A stretch of 64,000 bases of DNA from Chloroflexota bacterium (GTDB lineage: Bacteria; Chloroflexota; Anaerolineae; Aggregatilineales; Phototrophicaceae), in assembly GCA_028873975.1 (NCBI GenBank), contig JAPPMO010000052.1, positions 60,764 through 124,763 of the forward strand, written 5' to 3'. The translations under genes were made by a program, and so were the position numbers. Each line of letters opens with the position of its first letter. Positions within the stretch are counted from its first letter, which is position 1. The notes below the pieces were generated by a model. It did no database searches, had not been told where the DNA came from, and saw only the letters and a list, made by a program, of their open reading frames with translations. Of this stretch, positions 35,696 through 44,042 are shown piece after piece.

Positions 35696-36679
35696 ATGAA
35701 ACTAGGAAATATCGAAGCGGGGCGCGGCGAAAAGACCTACGGTTTCTTCAAAACCGGCCAGACGCATGGGCGCTTCCCGGTGCATATTCCGCTGCATCTG
35801 GTCGTCGGCGCGGGGGACGGTCCCATGCTGGTGGTGCAAGCGGGAACGAGCGGCTTGGAAATCGAACCCTCCCTGATCCTGCCTCATGTCGTCAAGGAAC
35901 TCGATCCGGCGCGGATCAAGGGAACGCTGGTCGTCGTGCCGCTGATGAACACATCCGGCTTTGAATTCGCGCAGATCAACAGCGCCTGGGACGACAAACA
36001 TCTCAACCGTCTGGGACGCGGCGACGCCGGCGGCAGCGTCAGCGAGCAGTTGATCCACCAATACTACCAGGCTGTCATCGCCAAAGCGGACGCCCTGGTT
36101 GACATCCGCACCGGATCGCAATGGAGCTATCATCACTTCGCCGGCGTCAACAACGAGGGCGATGTCGATGCCTCAAAAGCGCTGGCGATTGCCCTGGGAC
36201 TGCCCCAGGTCGTGTTGGGTAAAGACGAAGACAACTCGATGGCGCTGGCAGCCGCGCGCGATGGCAAGGCGTCGGTGGCGGCTTTTATCGGCGGCGGACC
36301 CGGCTTGCGCGATTATCGCGATCAAGACCTGGGCTACATGCGCAACGCCGTGCTTAACGCCATGCGCCACCTGGGCATGCTGGACGGCGAACTCGTCTCT
36401 GATGTGGAATCCGTCGCTGTCATCCAGGAGCATACGATGATCAAGCCCACCGGGGAACGCGGCTTCATCTTCATGGACAAAGGCTTGCGCGGCGCGCAGG
36501 TCAATGCCGGCGACAAGCTCGGTTATGTGCGGCATCCCTTCTCGGGCGTAGTCCTCGAAGAGATCACAGCCCCGCGCGCGGGTGTTATGGTCCATGCCGG
36601 CGCTTCCTGGCCCGTGCCGCCCGAAGGCGCTGTCCTGGCTATTCTGGGCGACCTGGTCGAGGAGATTTCGACAGGCTAA
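35696..36679 (+). CDS. Aspartoacylase-family paralog with lost zinc ligands
   Basis: 327 residues from the ATG at 35696, which has AAAGGAG ten bases upstream; the frame upstream is repeat DNA. It aligns with the preceding gene from the first residues (KLGNIEAGRGEKTYGFF against KVGNLSASAGEKTFGYL) to the end. The zinc site is gone: the first His is Ser52 (TSGLE, with Glu55 kept) and the second is Arg138 (DIRTG in place of DFHAG). Other family segments remain, such as LNRLGRGDAGGS and FIGGGPGL. It is therefore probably not a zinc hydrolase and may regulate or stabilise its partner, or bind a ligand. An intact frame suggests selection for some role. Confidence 0.85.
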   Translation: MKLGNIEAGRGEKTYGFFKTGQTHGRFPVHIPLHLVVGAGDGPMLVVQAGTSGLEIEPSLILPHVVKELDPARIKGTLVVVPLMNTSGFEFAQINSAWDDKHLNRLGRGDAGGSVSEQLIHQYYQAVIAKADALVDIRTGSQWSYHHFAGVNNEGDVDASKALAIALGLPQVVLGKDEDNSMALAAARDGKASVAAFIGGGPGLRDYRDQDLGYMRNAVLNAMRHLGMLDGELVSDVESVAVIQEHTMIKPTGERGFIFMDKGLRGAQVNAGDKLGYVRHPFSGVVLEEITAPRAGVMVHAGASWPVPPEGAVLAILGDLVEEISTG

Positions 36680-36705
36680 TGACCGTCAAGCAAGACAATG
36701 GCTAG

Positions 36706-36726
36706 GGGCGACCCGGCGGGTCGCCC
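36706..36726. repeat. GGGCGACCC/GGGTCGCCC hairpin
   Basis: Perfect 9-bp palindrome of the GGGCGACC family between the aspartoacylase paralog and the MFS gene. No T-run follows. Confidence 0.65.
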
Positions 36727-36750
36727 GCGCTTCAATCAGGCGGCGCTGAC

Positions 36751-37971
36751 ATGATCCTCGCGATCTGGAACCGCAGCAGCTTCCGCGTTGGCGTTTACCG
36801 CTGGTATTGGGCGGCAAATGTCCTCGTGCATATCACCTATCTGCTGCAAGCCGTGGCGCTGGGCTGGCACATGCTGGAAGTGACCGGTTCGCCCTTTCAA
36901 GTCGGTTTGGTCGCCTTCGCTTATGGCCTGCCCTTGCTCGTCGTCGCGCCTTTTTCCGGGCTGGTGGCCGACCGCGTGAAACGGCAATGGGTGGTGCAAG
37001 CGGCCATGGCTGTCGCCCTGCTGACATCGGCGGCTCTGGCGCTGTTGGTGAAATCGGGCGCGACCGAGCCGATTGCATTTCTGCTCGCTTCCGCCATGCT
37101 GGGCGGGACCTTCGCCTTCTACGCGCCGGCGCGCATGGCGCTGCTGCCGAACCTGGTGCCGGATGCCATGATCTTCAACGCAACGACGCTGAGTTATTCC
37201 GGCACGCGCCTGATGGGCTTTTTCGGCCCGGTGCTGGCGGGTTATCTCTTGCAGTTCACCGACATCTTTGTCACCTTCTGCGTACAGACAATTCTCTTCG
37301 TGCTGGGCGCGTCGCTCTATCTCAAAGCCACGCGCTACTTGCCGCGCCCGAAAAGAAAAGTTGGAGCGGGCGGCAGCATACTGGAGGGATTTGGCGAAAT
37401 CAGCGCCTACTTTCGCGGCAACCGGGCGCTTTTGGCTTTGCTGCTATTGAGTCTGGTATTCGTGCCAATCGGCATGCCCTACCAAAAGCTGATGCCCATA
37501 TTCGTCGCCCAGGCGCTCAACGAAGGTCCGGCGGTGCTTGGATTGTTGGTGGGCAGCGCCAGCCTGGGTTCGGCGCTTTCCGGCTTCGGCGTCGCCATCG
37601 TCGGCGACGTCTATCCCAAAGGCAAAGCAATTCTCGTCTTTTCTTGTCTTTTCGGCCTGGGCATGGTTGTCTTCGCCTTCATTCGCCAGCCGCTCTTCGC
37701 GCTCGGCTGGATCTTCCTGGTCGGCGTCGCTTCCGGCTTGTTTCTCACCTTGATCAACGCCCTGCTCTTGATACAGCTGCCCGACGAACTGCGCGGACGC
37801 ATGATGAGCCTCTGGGGCATGGTCTGGGGTCTGATCCCCCTGACGACGCTGGTGGCGGGCGCCGTCGCCGAGTTTTGGAATATCTCTGTGGTGCTGGTCT
37901 TCGCTGGCCTCTGCGTCAGCGCGACTTGCATCACATTATGGGCGCGGTCTTCGCCGCTGCTCGATTTATAA
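36751..37971 (+). CDS. Major facilitator superfamily transporter (MFS_3/DHA3-like)
   Basis: 406 residues, ATG at 36751. Twelve hydrophobic segments are visible. GLVADRVKRQWVVQ near residue 68 is MFS motif A, and the opening FRVGVYRWYWAANVLVH is like that of MFS_3 (enterobactin exporter-type) proteins. It sits between the aspartoacylase-type and OCD-type genes in the same direction, with 13 bases to the next start, so it probably moves a substrate or product of this pathway. Import or export cannot be decided. Confidence 0.9.
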   Translation: MILAIWNRSSFRVGVYRWYWAANVLVHITYLLQAVALGWHMLEVTGSPFQVGLVAFAYGLPLLVVAPFSGLVADRVKRQWVVQAAMAVALLTSAALALLVKSGATEPIAFLLASAMLGGTFAFYAPARMALLPNLVPDAMIFNATTLSYSGTRLMGFFGPVLAGYLLQFTDIFVTFCVQTILFVLGASLYLKATRYLPRPKRKVGAGGSILEGFGEISAYFRGNRALLALLLLSLVFVPIGMPYQKLMPIFVAQALNEGPAVLGLLVGSASLGSALSGFGVAIVGDVYPKGKAILVFSCLFGLGMVVFAFIRQPLFALGWIFLVGVASGLFLTLINALLLIQLPDELRGRMMSLWGMVWGLIPLTTLVAGAVAEFWNISVVLVFAGLCVSATCITLWARSSPLLDL

Positions 37972-37984
37972 GGAACGGAGCCCG

Positions 37985-39016
37985 ATGGTCCTGCTCTTGC
38001 ACAATCACGAAATCCGCGGACTCATGGACCTACCCGAGTACATCGACGCTGTCGAAGCCGGTTACCGCCAATATGGTACAGGCGCGGGCGTCGCTTTCCC
38101 GCGCGAGAACCTTTGGATCAAAGGCGAAAAGAGCGAGAGTCGCGGCGGCGGTCACCTGCCCGCCGGCAGCAAAGCCTCTTTCAAGTTCAAAGCGGGGCTG
38201 CTGCCCGGCTTGGGCGGCGCTGGCCTTAACGCTTACACGGCCGGCTTGCCGGGCGGGCTCGAGACCTTCATGTTCCTCTTTGATACGGACAGCGGCGCGC
38301 TGGTTGCGATGATGGAAGTCATGTACCTGAGTTGGCTTAAAACTGCAGCTGTCTCCGCATTGGCGACCCGCTTTCTGGCCCCGCCCGACAGTTCAATCCT
38401 GGCGCTCTTTGGCGCCGGGCGCCATGCCCGCTCCCAACTCTACGCTATGATTAAGGTCGTCGATATTCAACGCGTGCAAGCCTACAGCCGCGACGCCGGC
38501 AAGCGCCGAGCTTTCTGCGAGCAGATGAGCGCCGAGCTCGGCATCGAGATCGTGCCCGCCAACTCGGCAAAAGCAGCCCTGCGCGACGCCGATATCGTCA
38601 TCGCCATCACCACCTCGCCGACTCCCGTGTTTGACGGCATCGACCTGCCGGACAAACCATTGCACATCAATGGCCTGGGCGCGCATTACCCCTGGGTGCG
38701 GGAGCTCGATGAGTATACGGTGCTCAATAGCCGCGTCTTCGTCGATGTATGGCAACAGGGTATCAGCGAAAACGGCGAGCTCGCTATGCCGATCCGGGAA
38801 GGACTCATCAGTGAAGACCATGTCAAAGGCGATCTGGGCGCGCTCGTCGCCGGTAGGGTGCCAGCCCGCGCCGACGATGCCAAATGGACGGTCTTTCTCT
38901 CCGGCGGCGCCGGCGTTGATGATATCTCCGTGGCCGCGCGCCTGTACAAAAAAGCGCTGGAGCGCGGCGTCGGGACAGAATTCCAATTCAATCAACCTTA
39001 TGAATTCGAGTTATAG
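37985..39016 (+). CDS. Ornithine cyclodeaminase/mu-crystallin family protein, copy 1
   Basis: 343 residues, ATG at 37985 after AAGGAACGGAG. The OCD family pattern is clear: SFKFKAGLLPG near residue 62 with the substrate lysine, WLKTAAVSALATRFLAP near 118, the dinucleotide motif ALFGAGRHARSQ near 139, and VLNSRVFVD near 243 with the conserved Asp. KTAA replaces the usual RTAA. The family includes ornithine cyclodeaminase, alanine and other amino-acid dehydrogenases, imine reductases and EutC of ectoine utilisation. It is followed 6 bases later by a close paralog. Function in amino-acid or imine chemistry; substrate unknown. Confidence 0.92.
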   Translation: MVLLLHNHEIRGLMDLPEYIDAVEAGYRQYGTGAGVAFPRENLWIKGEKSESRGGGHLPAGSKASFKFKAGLLPGLGGAGLNAYTAGLPGGLETFMFLFDTDSGALVAMMEVMYLSWLKTAAVSALATRFLAPPDSSILALFGAGRHARSQLYAMIKVVDIQRVQAYSRDAGKRRAFCEQMSAELGIEIVPANSAKAALRDADIVIAITTSPTPVFDGIDLPDKPLHINGLGAHYPWVRELDEYTVLNSRVFVDVWQQGISENGELAMPIREGLISEDHVKGDLGALVAGRVPARADDAKWTVFLSGGAGVDDISVAARLYKKALERGVGTEFQFNQPYEFEL

Positions 39017-39022
39017 GGCATC

Positions 39023-40054
39023 ATGGTTCTTTTCTTGCGTAATCACGAAATCCGCGGACTGATGGACCTCTCCGAGTACATCAAGGCCGTGGAAGACGGC
39101 TATCGCCAAATCGGGATGGGCGCGGGCGCCGCCTTCCCGCGCCAGAATCTCTGGATCAAAGGCGACAAGACCGACGATCACCGCGGAGGGCATCTGCCGG
39201 AAGGCAGCAAAGCCTCTTTCAAGTTCAAAGGGGCGCTTTTGCCGGGCTTGGGCGCGGCCGGATTGAACGCCTACACCGCCGGTTTGCCGAGCGGCTTGGA
39301 AACCTATCTCTTCCTCTTCGACACGGACAGCGGCGCCTTGGCTGCCGTGATGGAAGTGCTGTATTTCGACTGGCTCAAGACCGCCGCCGTTTCCGCATTG
39401 GCGACCAAATATCTGGCGCCGGCGAATAGCTCGGTCCTGGCTTTGTTTGGCACGGGACGGCACGCCCGCTCTCAACTTTACGCCATCGTCGAAGTGGCGG
39501 AACTCCAGCAAGTGCGGGCTTACAGCCGCGACGCCCGCAAACGGCGCGCCTTCTGCGAGCAGATGAGCGCCGAGCTCGGCATTGAGGTGAGCCCGGCCGC
39601 CTCCCCCGCAGCCGCCTTGCGCGACGCCGATATCGTCACCACCATCACGACATCAGCGGAGCCGGTCTTCAATGGCCGCGACCTGCCGGACAAACCCGTC
39701 CATATCAATGCCCTCGGCGCTCACTATCCCTGGGTGCGCGAGGTCGATGACCACACTGTGCTCAACAGCCGCGTCGTCGTCGATGAATGGCGGCAAGGCT
39801 TGGCTGAAAACGGCGAACTCCGCATGCCCATGGCCGCCGGCTTGATCGACGAGACGCATGTCGCCGGCGACCTGGGCGCGCTGGTCGCGGAAAAGATCCC
39901 GGCCCGGGAACCCGACACCCGCTGGACGCTTTTCCTTTCCGGCGGCACCGGCGTCGAAGACGTCTCCGTGGCGCGGCGGCTCTACGATGTTGCGATGCAA
40001 CGCGGCGTCGGCACAGAATTTGCCTTTAACCAACCATACGAATATGAAGTATAA
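39023..40054 (+). CDS. Ornithine cyclodeaminase/mu-crystallin family protein, copy 2
   Basis: 343 residues, ATG at 39023. Same length and most of the same sequence as copy 1, showing a recent tandem duplication. Conserved sites are SFKFKGALLPG, WLKTAAVSALATKYLAP, ALFGTGRHARSQ for NAD(P)H and VLNSRVVVD. Both copies keep the catalytic residues, unlike the aspartoacylase pair upstream. They could form a heteromer or act on different substrates. The creatinase-like M24 gene starts 12 bases after its stop. Confidence 0.92.
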   Translation: MVLFLRNHEIRGLMDLSEYIKAVEDGYRQIGMGAGAAFPRQNLWIKGDKTDDHRGGHLPEGSKASFKFKGALLPGLGAAGLNAYTAGLPSGLETYLFLFDTDSGALAAVMEVLYFDWLKTAAVSALATKYLAPANSSVLALFGTGRHARSQLYAIVEVAELQQVRAYSRDARKRRAFCEQMSAELGIEVSPAASPAAALRDADIVTTITTSAEPVFNGRDLPDKPVHINALGAHYPWVREVDDHTVLNSRVVVDEWRQGLAENGELRMPMAAGLIDETHVAGDLGALVAEKIPAREPDTRWTLFLSGGTGVEDVSVARRLYDVAMQRGVGTEFAFNQPYEYEV

Positions 40055-40066
40055 GGAGCGAAATTC

Positions 40067-41224
40067 ATGTTAACGCAGGATGCACTCAAGCGGGACACAG
40101 CGCGGCGGGTCAAGCGCCTGCAAGCGATGATGAAAGAAAATGATCTCGATGCCATGATTATCACCGGGCAGGCGATGCCGGGCGGCATGGGCGCCATCCG
40201 TTACATCACCCACGCCCATCTATGGGGCGGCGTCGCTTATGCCATCCTGGGAGCGGATGATCCCTATCCCTGGCTGCAAGTCTGGAGTTCTTACCAAGCG
40301 GTCTGGAGCCGCAACGAGACCACCACCCTGCCCGAGCGCGTGCTTTCGCCTTACGAAGACATCGTCCGGGCCACCGCCGATACCGCCAAGGAATACGCCA
40401 CCGGCAGCAAGCGCATCGGCATGGTCAATATGAGCAAGCTCATGAGCCTCGGCACCTATAATGCCTTCGCGGCGCAGCTCGAAGGCTACGAAATGGTCGA
40501 GGTGACCGACGCCTTCAACGCCATTCGGCAGATCAAATCGCCATTTGAGCTGGAAGCCATCCAGCAGAACGGCGCCATTCTCGATTCGGCCATGGACATC
40601 TTCAAGGATATGTCCAGCGTCGGCGCGCGCTATTGGGATGCCTGCGCCGCCGTCGAAGGCTATATCAAGTCCTTCGGCGCCTTCTGGGGACGGACCAAGC
40701 TCGCCCTTGACGGCACGCCCTACACTGTGCCGACGCCCAAAGACCTGCGCATGGGGCGCGACGACATCATCAACTTCGAAATCGTCTACGAATCGCCCTA
40801 CGGCTACTGGCTGGAGATGACCACCGTCTTTTCCTTTGATCCGCTTCCGGCCGATGTTCAAGCGCTCCTGGACGGCTATCTGGCGGCGGTGGAAGCTTCT
40901 TCGGCAGTGGCGAAGGCCGGCAATACCTTCCGTGACATCTCCGACGCCAACGACAAGGCATTGAGCGATCGCGGTTTCCCGGTCGCTGGCAAGCATACGC
41001 CCGATTGTCACAGCACCGGCTTGGACGGCAGCGACGGTCCCAACTCGCTCGGCGCGCCCGATTTCGTGCTGCAGCCCAATATGGTACTCTCATATCATCC
41101 TGGCACCGTGCTGGAAAACGACCGCGGCTTCTTGATCTCGGACAATTTCCTGGTCACGCCCGAAGGCGCTTTCCGTCTCTCGCCGCACCACGCCGACCGC
41201 TATTACATGCAATTGGAGGCATAG
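40067..41224 (+). CDS. M24 (creatinase/prolidase-fold) hydrolase with altered metal ligands
   Basis: 385 residues, ATG at 40067 after AAGGAG. Creatinase-like N-terminal domain (residues 1-150), then the pita-bread fold. The five metal positions of M24 peptidases (Asp, Asp, His, Glu, Glu) read here Glu238, Glu250, His315, His344 and Asp359. Only His315 is unchanged. Metal-independent members such as creatinase also lose ligands, so this is more likely a C-N hydrolase of that kind than an aminopeptidase. Ectoine hydrolase (EutD/DoeA) belongs to this superfamily and its usual companions, EutC- and EutE-type genes, are upstream. Substrate not established. Confidence 0.85.
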   Translation: MLTQDALKRDTARRVKRLQAMMKENDLDAMIITGQAMPGGMGAIRYITHAHLWGGVAYAILGADDPYPWLQVWSSYQAVWSRNETTTLPERVLSPYEDIVRATADTAKEYATGSKRIGMVNMSKLMSLGTYNAFAAQLEGYEMVEVTDAFNAIRQIKSPFELEAIQQNGAILDSAMDIFKDMSSVGARYWDACAAVEGYIKSFGAFWGRTKLALDGTPYTVPTPKDLRMGRDDIINFEIVYESPYGYWLEMTTVFSFDPLPADVQALLDGYLAAVEASSAVAKAGNTFRDISDANDKALSDRGFPVAGKHTPDCHSTGLDGSDGPNSLGAPDFVLQPNMVLSYHPGTVLENDRGFLISDNFLVTPEGAFRLSPHHADRYYMQLEA

Positions 41225-41353
41225 TCTCTCCTCCGCCGATGCTCTCCCGATGTATGAGTGACGAGGGCAATTGCTGGACAATGATGCCTGACGATGAGAT
41301 CCGCTTAAGGGAGTTGATTCGAGATGCAAGCAAACTACAGACATGAAGACGAA

Positions 41354-41395
41354 GTCTCCCTCCAATGCATTGGGGGGAGATTTAGAGGGGGGTAG
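41354..41395. repeat. Single G-rich palindromic repeat supplying an RBS-like tail
   Basis: Hairpin centre CCAATGCATTGG at 41362-41373, followed by the GAGATTTAGAGGGGGG tail. The tail ends 12 bases before the ATG of the PrpD gene at 41403 and is its only Shine-Dalgarno-like sequence. The rest of the gap 41225-41353 shows nothing convincing. Confidence 0.7.
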
Positions 41396-41402
41396 AAAAA
41401 CC

Positions 41403-42785
41403 ATGACTGAGCAAACCGCCGTTTCCGTCATCGGCGAATACGCCGCCGCCCGCAAATACGAAGACCTGTCCGAGCTGACGATCACGCGCGCCCGGCAAGT
41501 TACGCTCGACTTTATCGGCGCCATGCTCGGCGGCTATCAAACCGAGCTCGGCAAACTCGCCGCGGACTATGCCGCGCGCATGCTGCCGGGCGGCGACGCC
41601 TCGATCGTCGGCGACGGTCGCCGCAGCACGACCGAAGGCGCCGCTTGGGCAAACGCCGTGATGGGCAAGTTCCTCGGCATGGACGACTCCCATCGCACCG
41701 CGGGCCATGTCGCTTCTCAGTTGGCGCCCGCCGCGCTGGCTCTGGGGGAAAAATTCCGCCTCAGCGGACGGCAGATCGTCACTGCGCTGGCCGTCGGCTA
41801 CGACGTGATGGACATGGTGCATTCCGCCGTCGACGCCTGGCAGCGCGAACGCGGGCTCGATCACAAGAGTCAAGCCGGCACCCTGGCCAGCGCCGCCACC
41901 GCGGCCGTCGCCATGGGCTTGCCCGCGGAGAAAATCACGCATGCGCTGGCGCTCTCGATGGACCTGGCTTGCGGCACGGAGCAGTACGTCTGGGATGCCG
42001 GCGCTTGCGATACCAAAGACTTGCTGGCGGGCTACGGCGCACGCAATGGACTCTATTGCGCGGCGCTGGCCGATTTCGGCTTCCGCGGACCGCCCGGCGC
42101 GCTCGACGGACCTTACGGCTACTTCCACGCCTTCGGTCCCGGCTACGATAAATCGATTCTCGATCGGCTGGACAATCAAGCGCTGGCGCGCACCGGCTTC
42201 AAACCCCATGCCGGTTGTCGCCATGTGCATTCCTGCGTCGACGCCACGCATGAATTGTTAAAGCAGGGTCAACCCGAGCTCGACGCCATCACCGCCATCG
42301 AAATCGATACCTATCACGAGGCGATCACGCCCGCCTTCCGCGTCAACTACGAGCCGCAGACCGTGGGGCAGGCTGGCTTCAGCTTGCCGGTTACAGCCTC
42401 CGTCATCCTGACGCGCGGCGCTTGGTTCCGCGATGACATCGAAAGCTACGACAAGCCCGAAGCGCGCCGCCTGCGCCACTTGGTCAAGGTCGGGCTGGAC
42501 GAAGCGATCCAGGCTGAACACCCGCTGAAGAACGGCTGCGAAGTGCGCATCGCCACCGCAGACGGGACGCAATACAAAGGACGCGTCGAACATGCCAAGG
42601 GCGAGCCCGAAAACATGCTGACCGAGGCAGAGTTCGAGAATAAATTCCGGTATCTGGTCGGCGATCTGCTGCCGGAGGAGCAGATTGTCCAGCTGCTGGA
42701 CTGCTGCAATCGCTTGGAGCAGCTTGATGATGTGAGCGAGCTTCTGCGCTTGACGGTTCCGCAGCGGATGCCAAGCCCTGCCTAA
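41403..42785 (+). CDS. MmgE/PrpD family protein, copy 1
   Basis: 460 residues from the ATG at 41403; the frame upstream is repeat DNA. MmgE/PrpD (PF03972) features: TITRARQVTLDFIGAMLGG near residue 25, a DDSHRTAGHVASQLAPAAL-type motif (core MDDSHRTAGHVA) near 97, CGTEQYVWDAG near 190, GFKPHAGCRHVHSCVDA-type motif (core KPHAGCRHVHS) near 264. Known family reactions include 2-methylcitrate dehydratase, cis-aconitate decarboxylase and iminodisuccinate epimerase. The neighbour is an enolase-superfamily enzyme. A second, related copy lies at 48985-50370 beyond a transporter. Specific reaction unknown. Confidence 0.93.
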   Translation: MTEQTAVSVIGEYAAARKYEDLSELTITRARQVTLDFIGAMLGGYQTELGKLAADYAARMLPGGDASIVGDGRRSTTEGAAWANAVMGKFLGMDDSHRTAGHVASQLAPAALALGEKFRLSGRQIVTALAVGYDVMDMVHSAVDAWQRERGLDHKSQAGTLASAATAAVAMGLPAEKITHALALSMDLACGTEQYVWDAGACDTKDLLAGYGARNGLYCAALADFGFRGPPGALDGPYGYFHAFGPGYDKSILDRLDNQALARTGFKPHAGCRHVHSCVDATHELLKQGQPELDAITAIEIDTYHEAITPAFRVNYEPQTVGQAGFSLPVTASVILTRGAWFRDDIESYDKPEARRLRHLVKVGLDEAIQAEHPLKNGCEVRIATADGTQYKGRVEHAKGEPENMLTEAEFENKFRYLVGDLLPEEQIVQLLDCCNRLEQLDDVSELLRLTVPQRMPSPA

Positions 42786-42802
42786 GCATAAGAGGGAGAA
42801 AA

Positions 42803-42840
42803 AAGCCCCTCCCTCTCGGGGAGGGGTTTAGGGAGAGGGC
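42803..42840. repeat. Single G-rich palindromic repeat
   Basis: CCCCTCCCTCTCGGGGAGGGG hairpin core followed by TTTAGGGAGAGGGC; the GGAGAGGG lies four bases before the ATG of the next gene (42842) and probably serves as its ribosome-binding site. Confidence 0.65.
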
Positions 42841-42841
42841 A

Positions 42842-43927
42842 ATGAAAATCACCAAGATTGACGCCACCATCGTCCGGATCGCGCGCAGCCGCGATCTGGC
42901 GACGGCTTACGGGGTCTCGACCGACACCAACACCGTGGTGGTCCAAGTGCATACCGACGAAGGCATCACCGGCCTCGGCCAGACGGTCGCTCCCGCGCCC
43001 TGGGGCGGCGACCCGGTCGAAGTGATCAAGCTGCAAATCGAGCGCTACCTGGGGCCAGCACTTCTCGGCCAAGACCCCTTCAACATCGAGAGCCTGCATC
43101 AGCGCATGAGGACCGCCCTGCGCAATGCCAACAACGCCTACACCGCCATCGACTTCGCGCTCTGGGATATCAAGGGCAAGGCGCTGGGACTGCCGGTTTA
43201 CCAATTGCTCGGCGGCGCAGTCATGCCCGGCGCGCTTTGTCATGGCTTCGTCGAGCGCGAAGAACCGGAAAAGATGGCGGCGCGCATCGAAGAACTGGCG
43301 GCTGATGGCTGGAACTGGTTCAAAACCAAGATCGGTTTCAGCGTCGAAGAGGACATAGCATGGTACGGCGAATTGCTAAAACAGGTCGACGGGGGGATTC
43401 GTTTTCAATTGGACGGCAATACGGGTTATACTCTGGGCGATGCCGTCAAAGCCTTGACATCTTTGGAAGCGCTGGGCGGCGTCGCCTTGTTCGAGCAGCC
43501 GGTGCGCTACCTGGACGAAATGGCGATTTTGGCGACGCGCTTGCGCAGTCCCTTGCAAGCCGACGAAGCGACAGCCGACCCGCGCAGCGTATACGAAATT
43601 GCCGAGCGCCGCGCCGCGCATGTTTTGCATTACAAATTGCATCGTTATGGCGGCTTGCTGCCCGCGCAGCGGATGTCCGCCGTCGCGGAAGCGGCCGGTT
43701 TGGAGATTTCGATCGCGCCCTACTTCGATATCATCGCGGCTGCCGCAGCGCACCTGGCAGTCGCGACGTCGATCGCGAAATGGCCCGCCGGCTTCTCCGA
43801 TATGACCGATTCCATCCTGGCTGAGCCTTACGAGCCGGATGGTCAAATCCTGAAGCCGCCGCCGGGCAATGGTTTGGGCGTAGCCATTGATGAAGATAAA
43901 CTGGCATACTACGCTTCATTGGAATGA
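42842..43927 (+). CDS. Mandelate racemase/muconate lactonizing enzyme family protein
   Basis: 361 residues, ATG at 42842. Enolase superfamily with N-terminal capping domain and TIM barrel. Catalytic and metal residues of the MLE/dipeptide-epimerase subgroup are visible: Lys161 and Lys163 (KTK), Asp191 with Asn193 (LDGN), Glu218 (FEQP), Asp241-Glu242 (ADEA) and Lys265 (YKLHRYGG). Two lysines facing each other allow racemisation, epimerisation or syn-elimination of a carboxylate substrate. It lies between a PrpD gene and a peptide transporter, so an acid or peptide derived from the imported compound is the likely substrate. Confidence 0.92.
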   Translation: MKITKIDATIVRIARSRDLATAYGVSTDTNTVVVQVHTDEGITGLGQTVAPAPWGGDPVEVIKLQIERYLGPALLGQDPFNIESLHQRMRTALRNANNAYTAIDFALWDIKGKALGLPVYQLLGGAVMPGALCHGFVEREEPEKMAARIEELAADGWNWFKTKIGFSVEEDIAWYGELLKQVDGGIRFQLDGNTGYTLGDAVKALTSLEALGGVALFEQPVRYLDEMAILATRLRSPLQADEATADPRSVYEIAERRAAHVLHYKLHRYGGLLPAQRMSAVAEAAGLEISIAPYFDIIAAAAAHLAVATSIAKWPAGFSDMTDSILAEPYEPDGQILKPPPGNGLGVAIDEDKLAYYASLE

Positions 43928-43948
43928 GTTGCGTTGGGGGGATAGCAC

Positions 43949-43996
43949 ATGAAGGTGGCAATAAAGGAGGTGAATATCGCCAATGCCAATGTATGA
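43949..43996 (+). other. Possible 15-residue leader ORF upstream of the binding-protein gene
   Basis: ATG at 43949 preceded by GGGGGGA, reading MKVAIKEVNIANANV and a TGA at 43994-43996. An AAAGGAGGTGA stretch, close to a perfect anti-16S match, lies inside it. The peptide has no run of one amino acid that would signal attenuation. It may be chance. Confidence 0.2.
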
Positions 43997-44042
43997 CTCA
44001 TCAGCTACTATCAGAGTGAAGTTTCACACAAAGGAGTGAACC

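Noticed and set aside
41236-41346. Short frame beginning MLSRCMSDEGN between the M24 and PrpD genes
   Set aside because: No ribosome-binding site, no similarity that I recognise, and it continues a shadow frame of the M24 gene.
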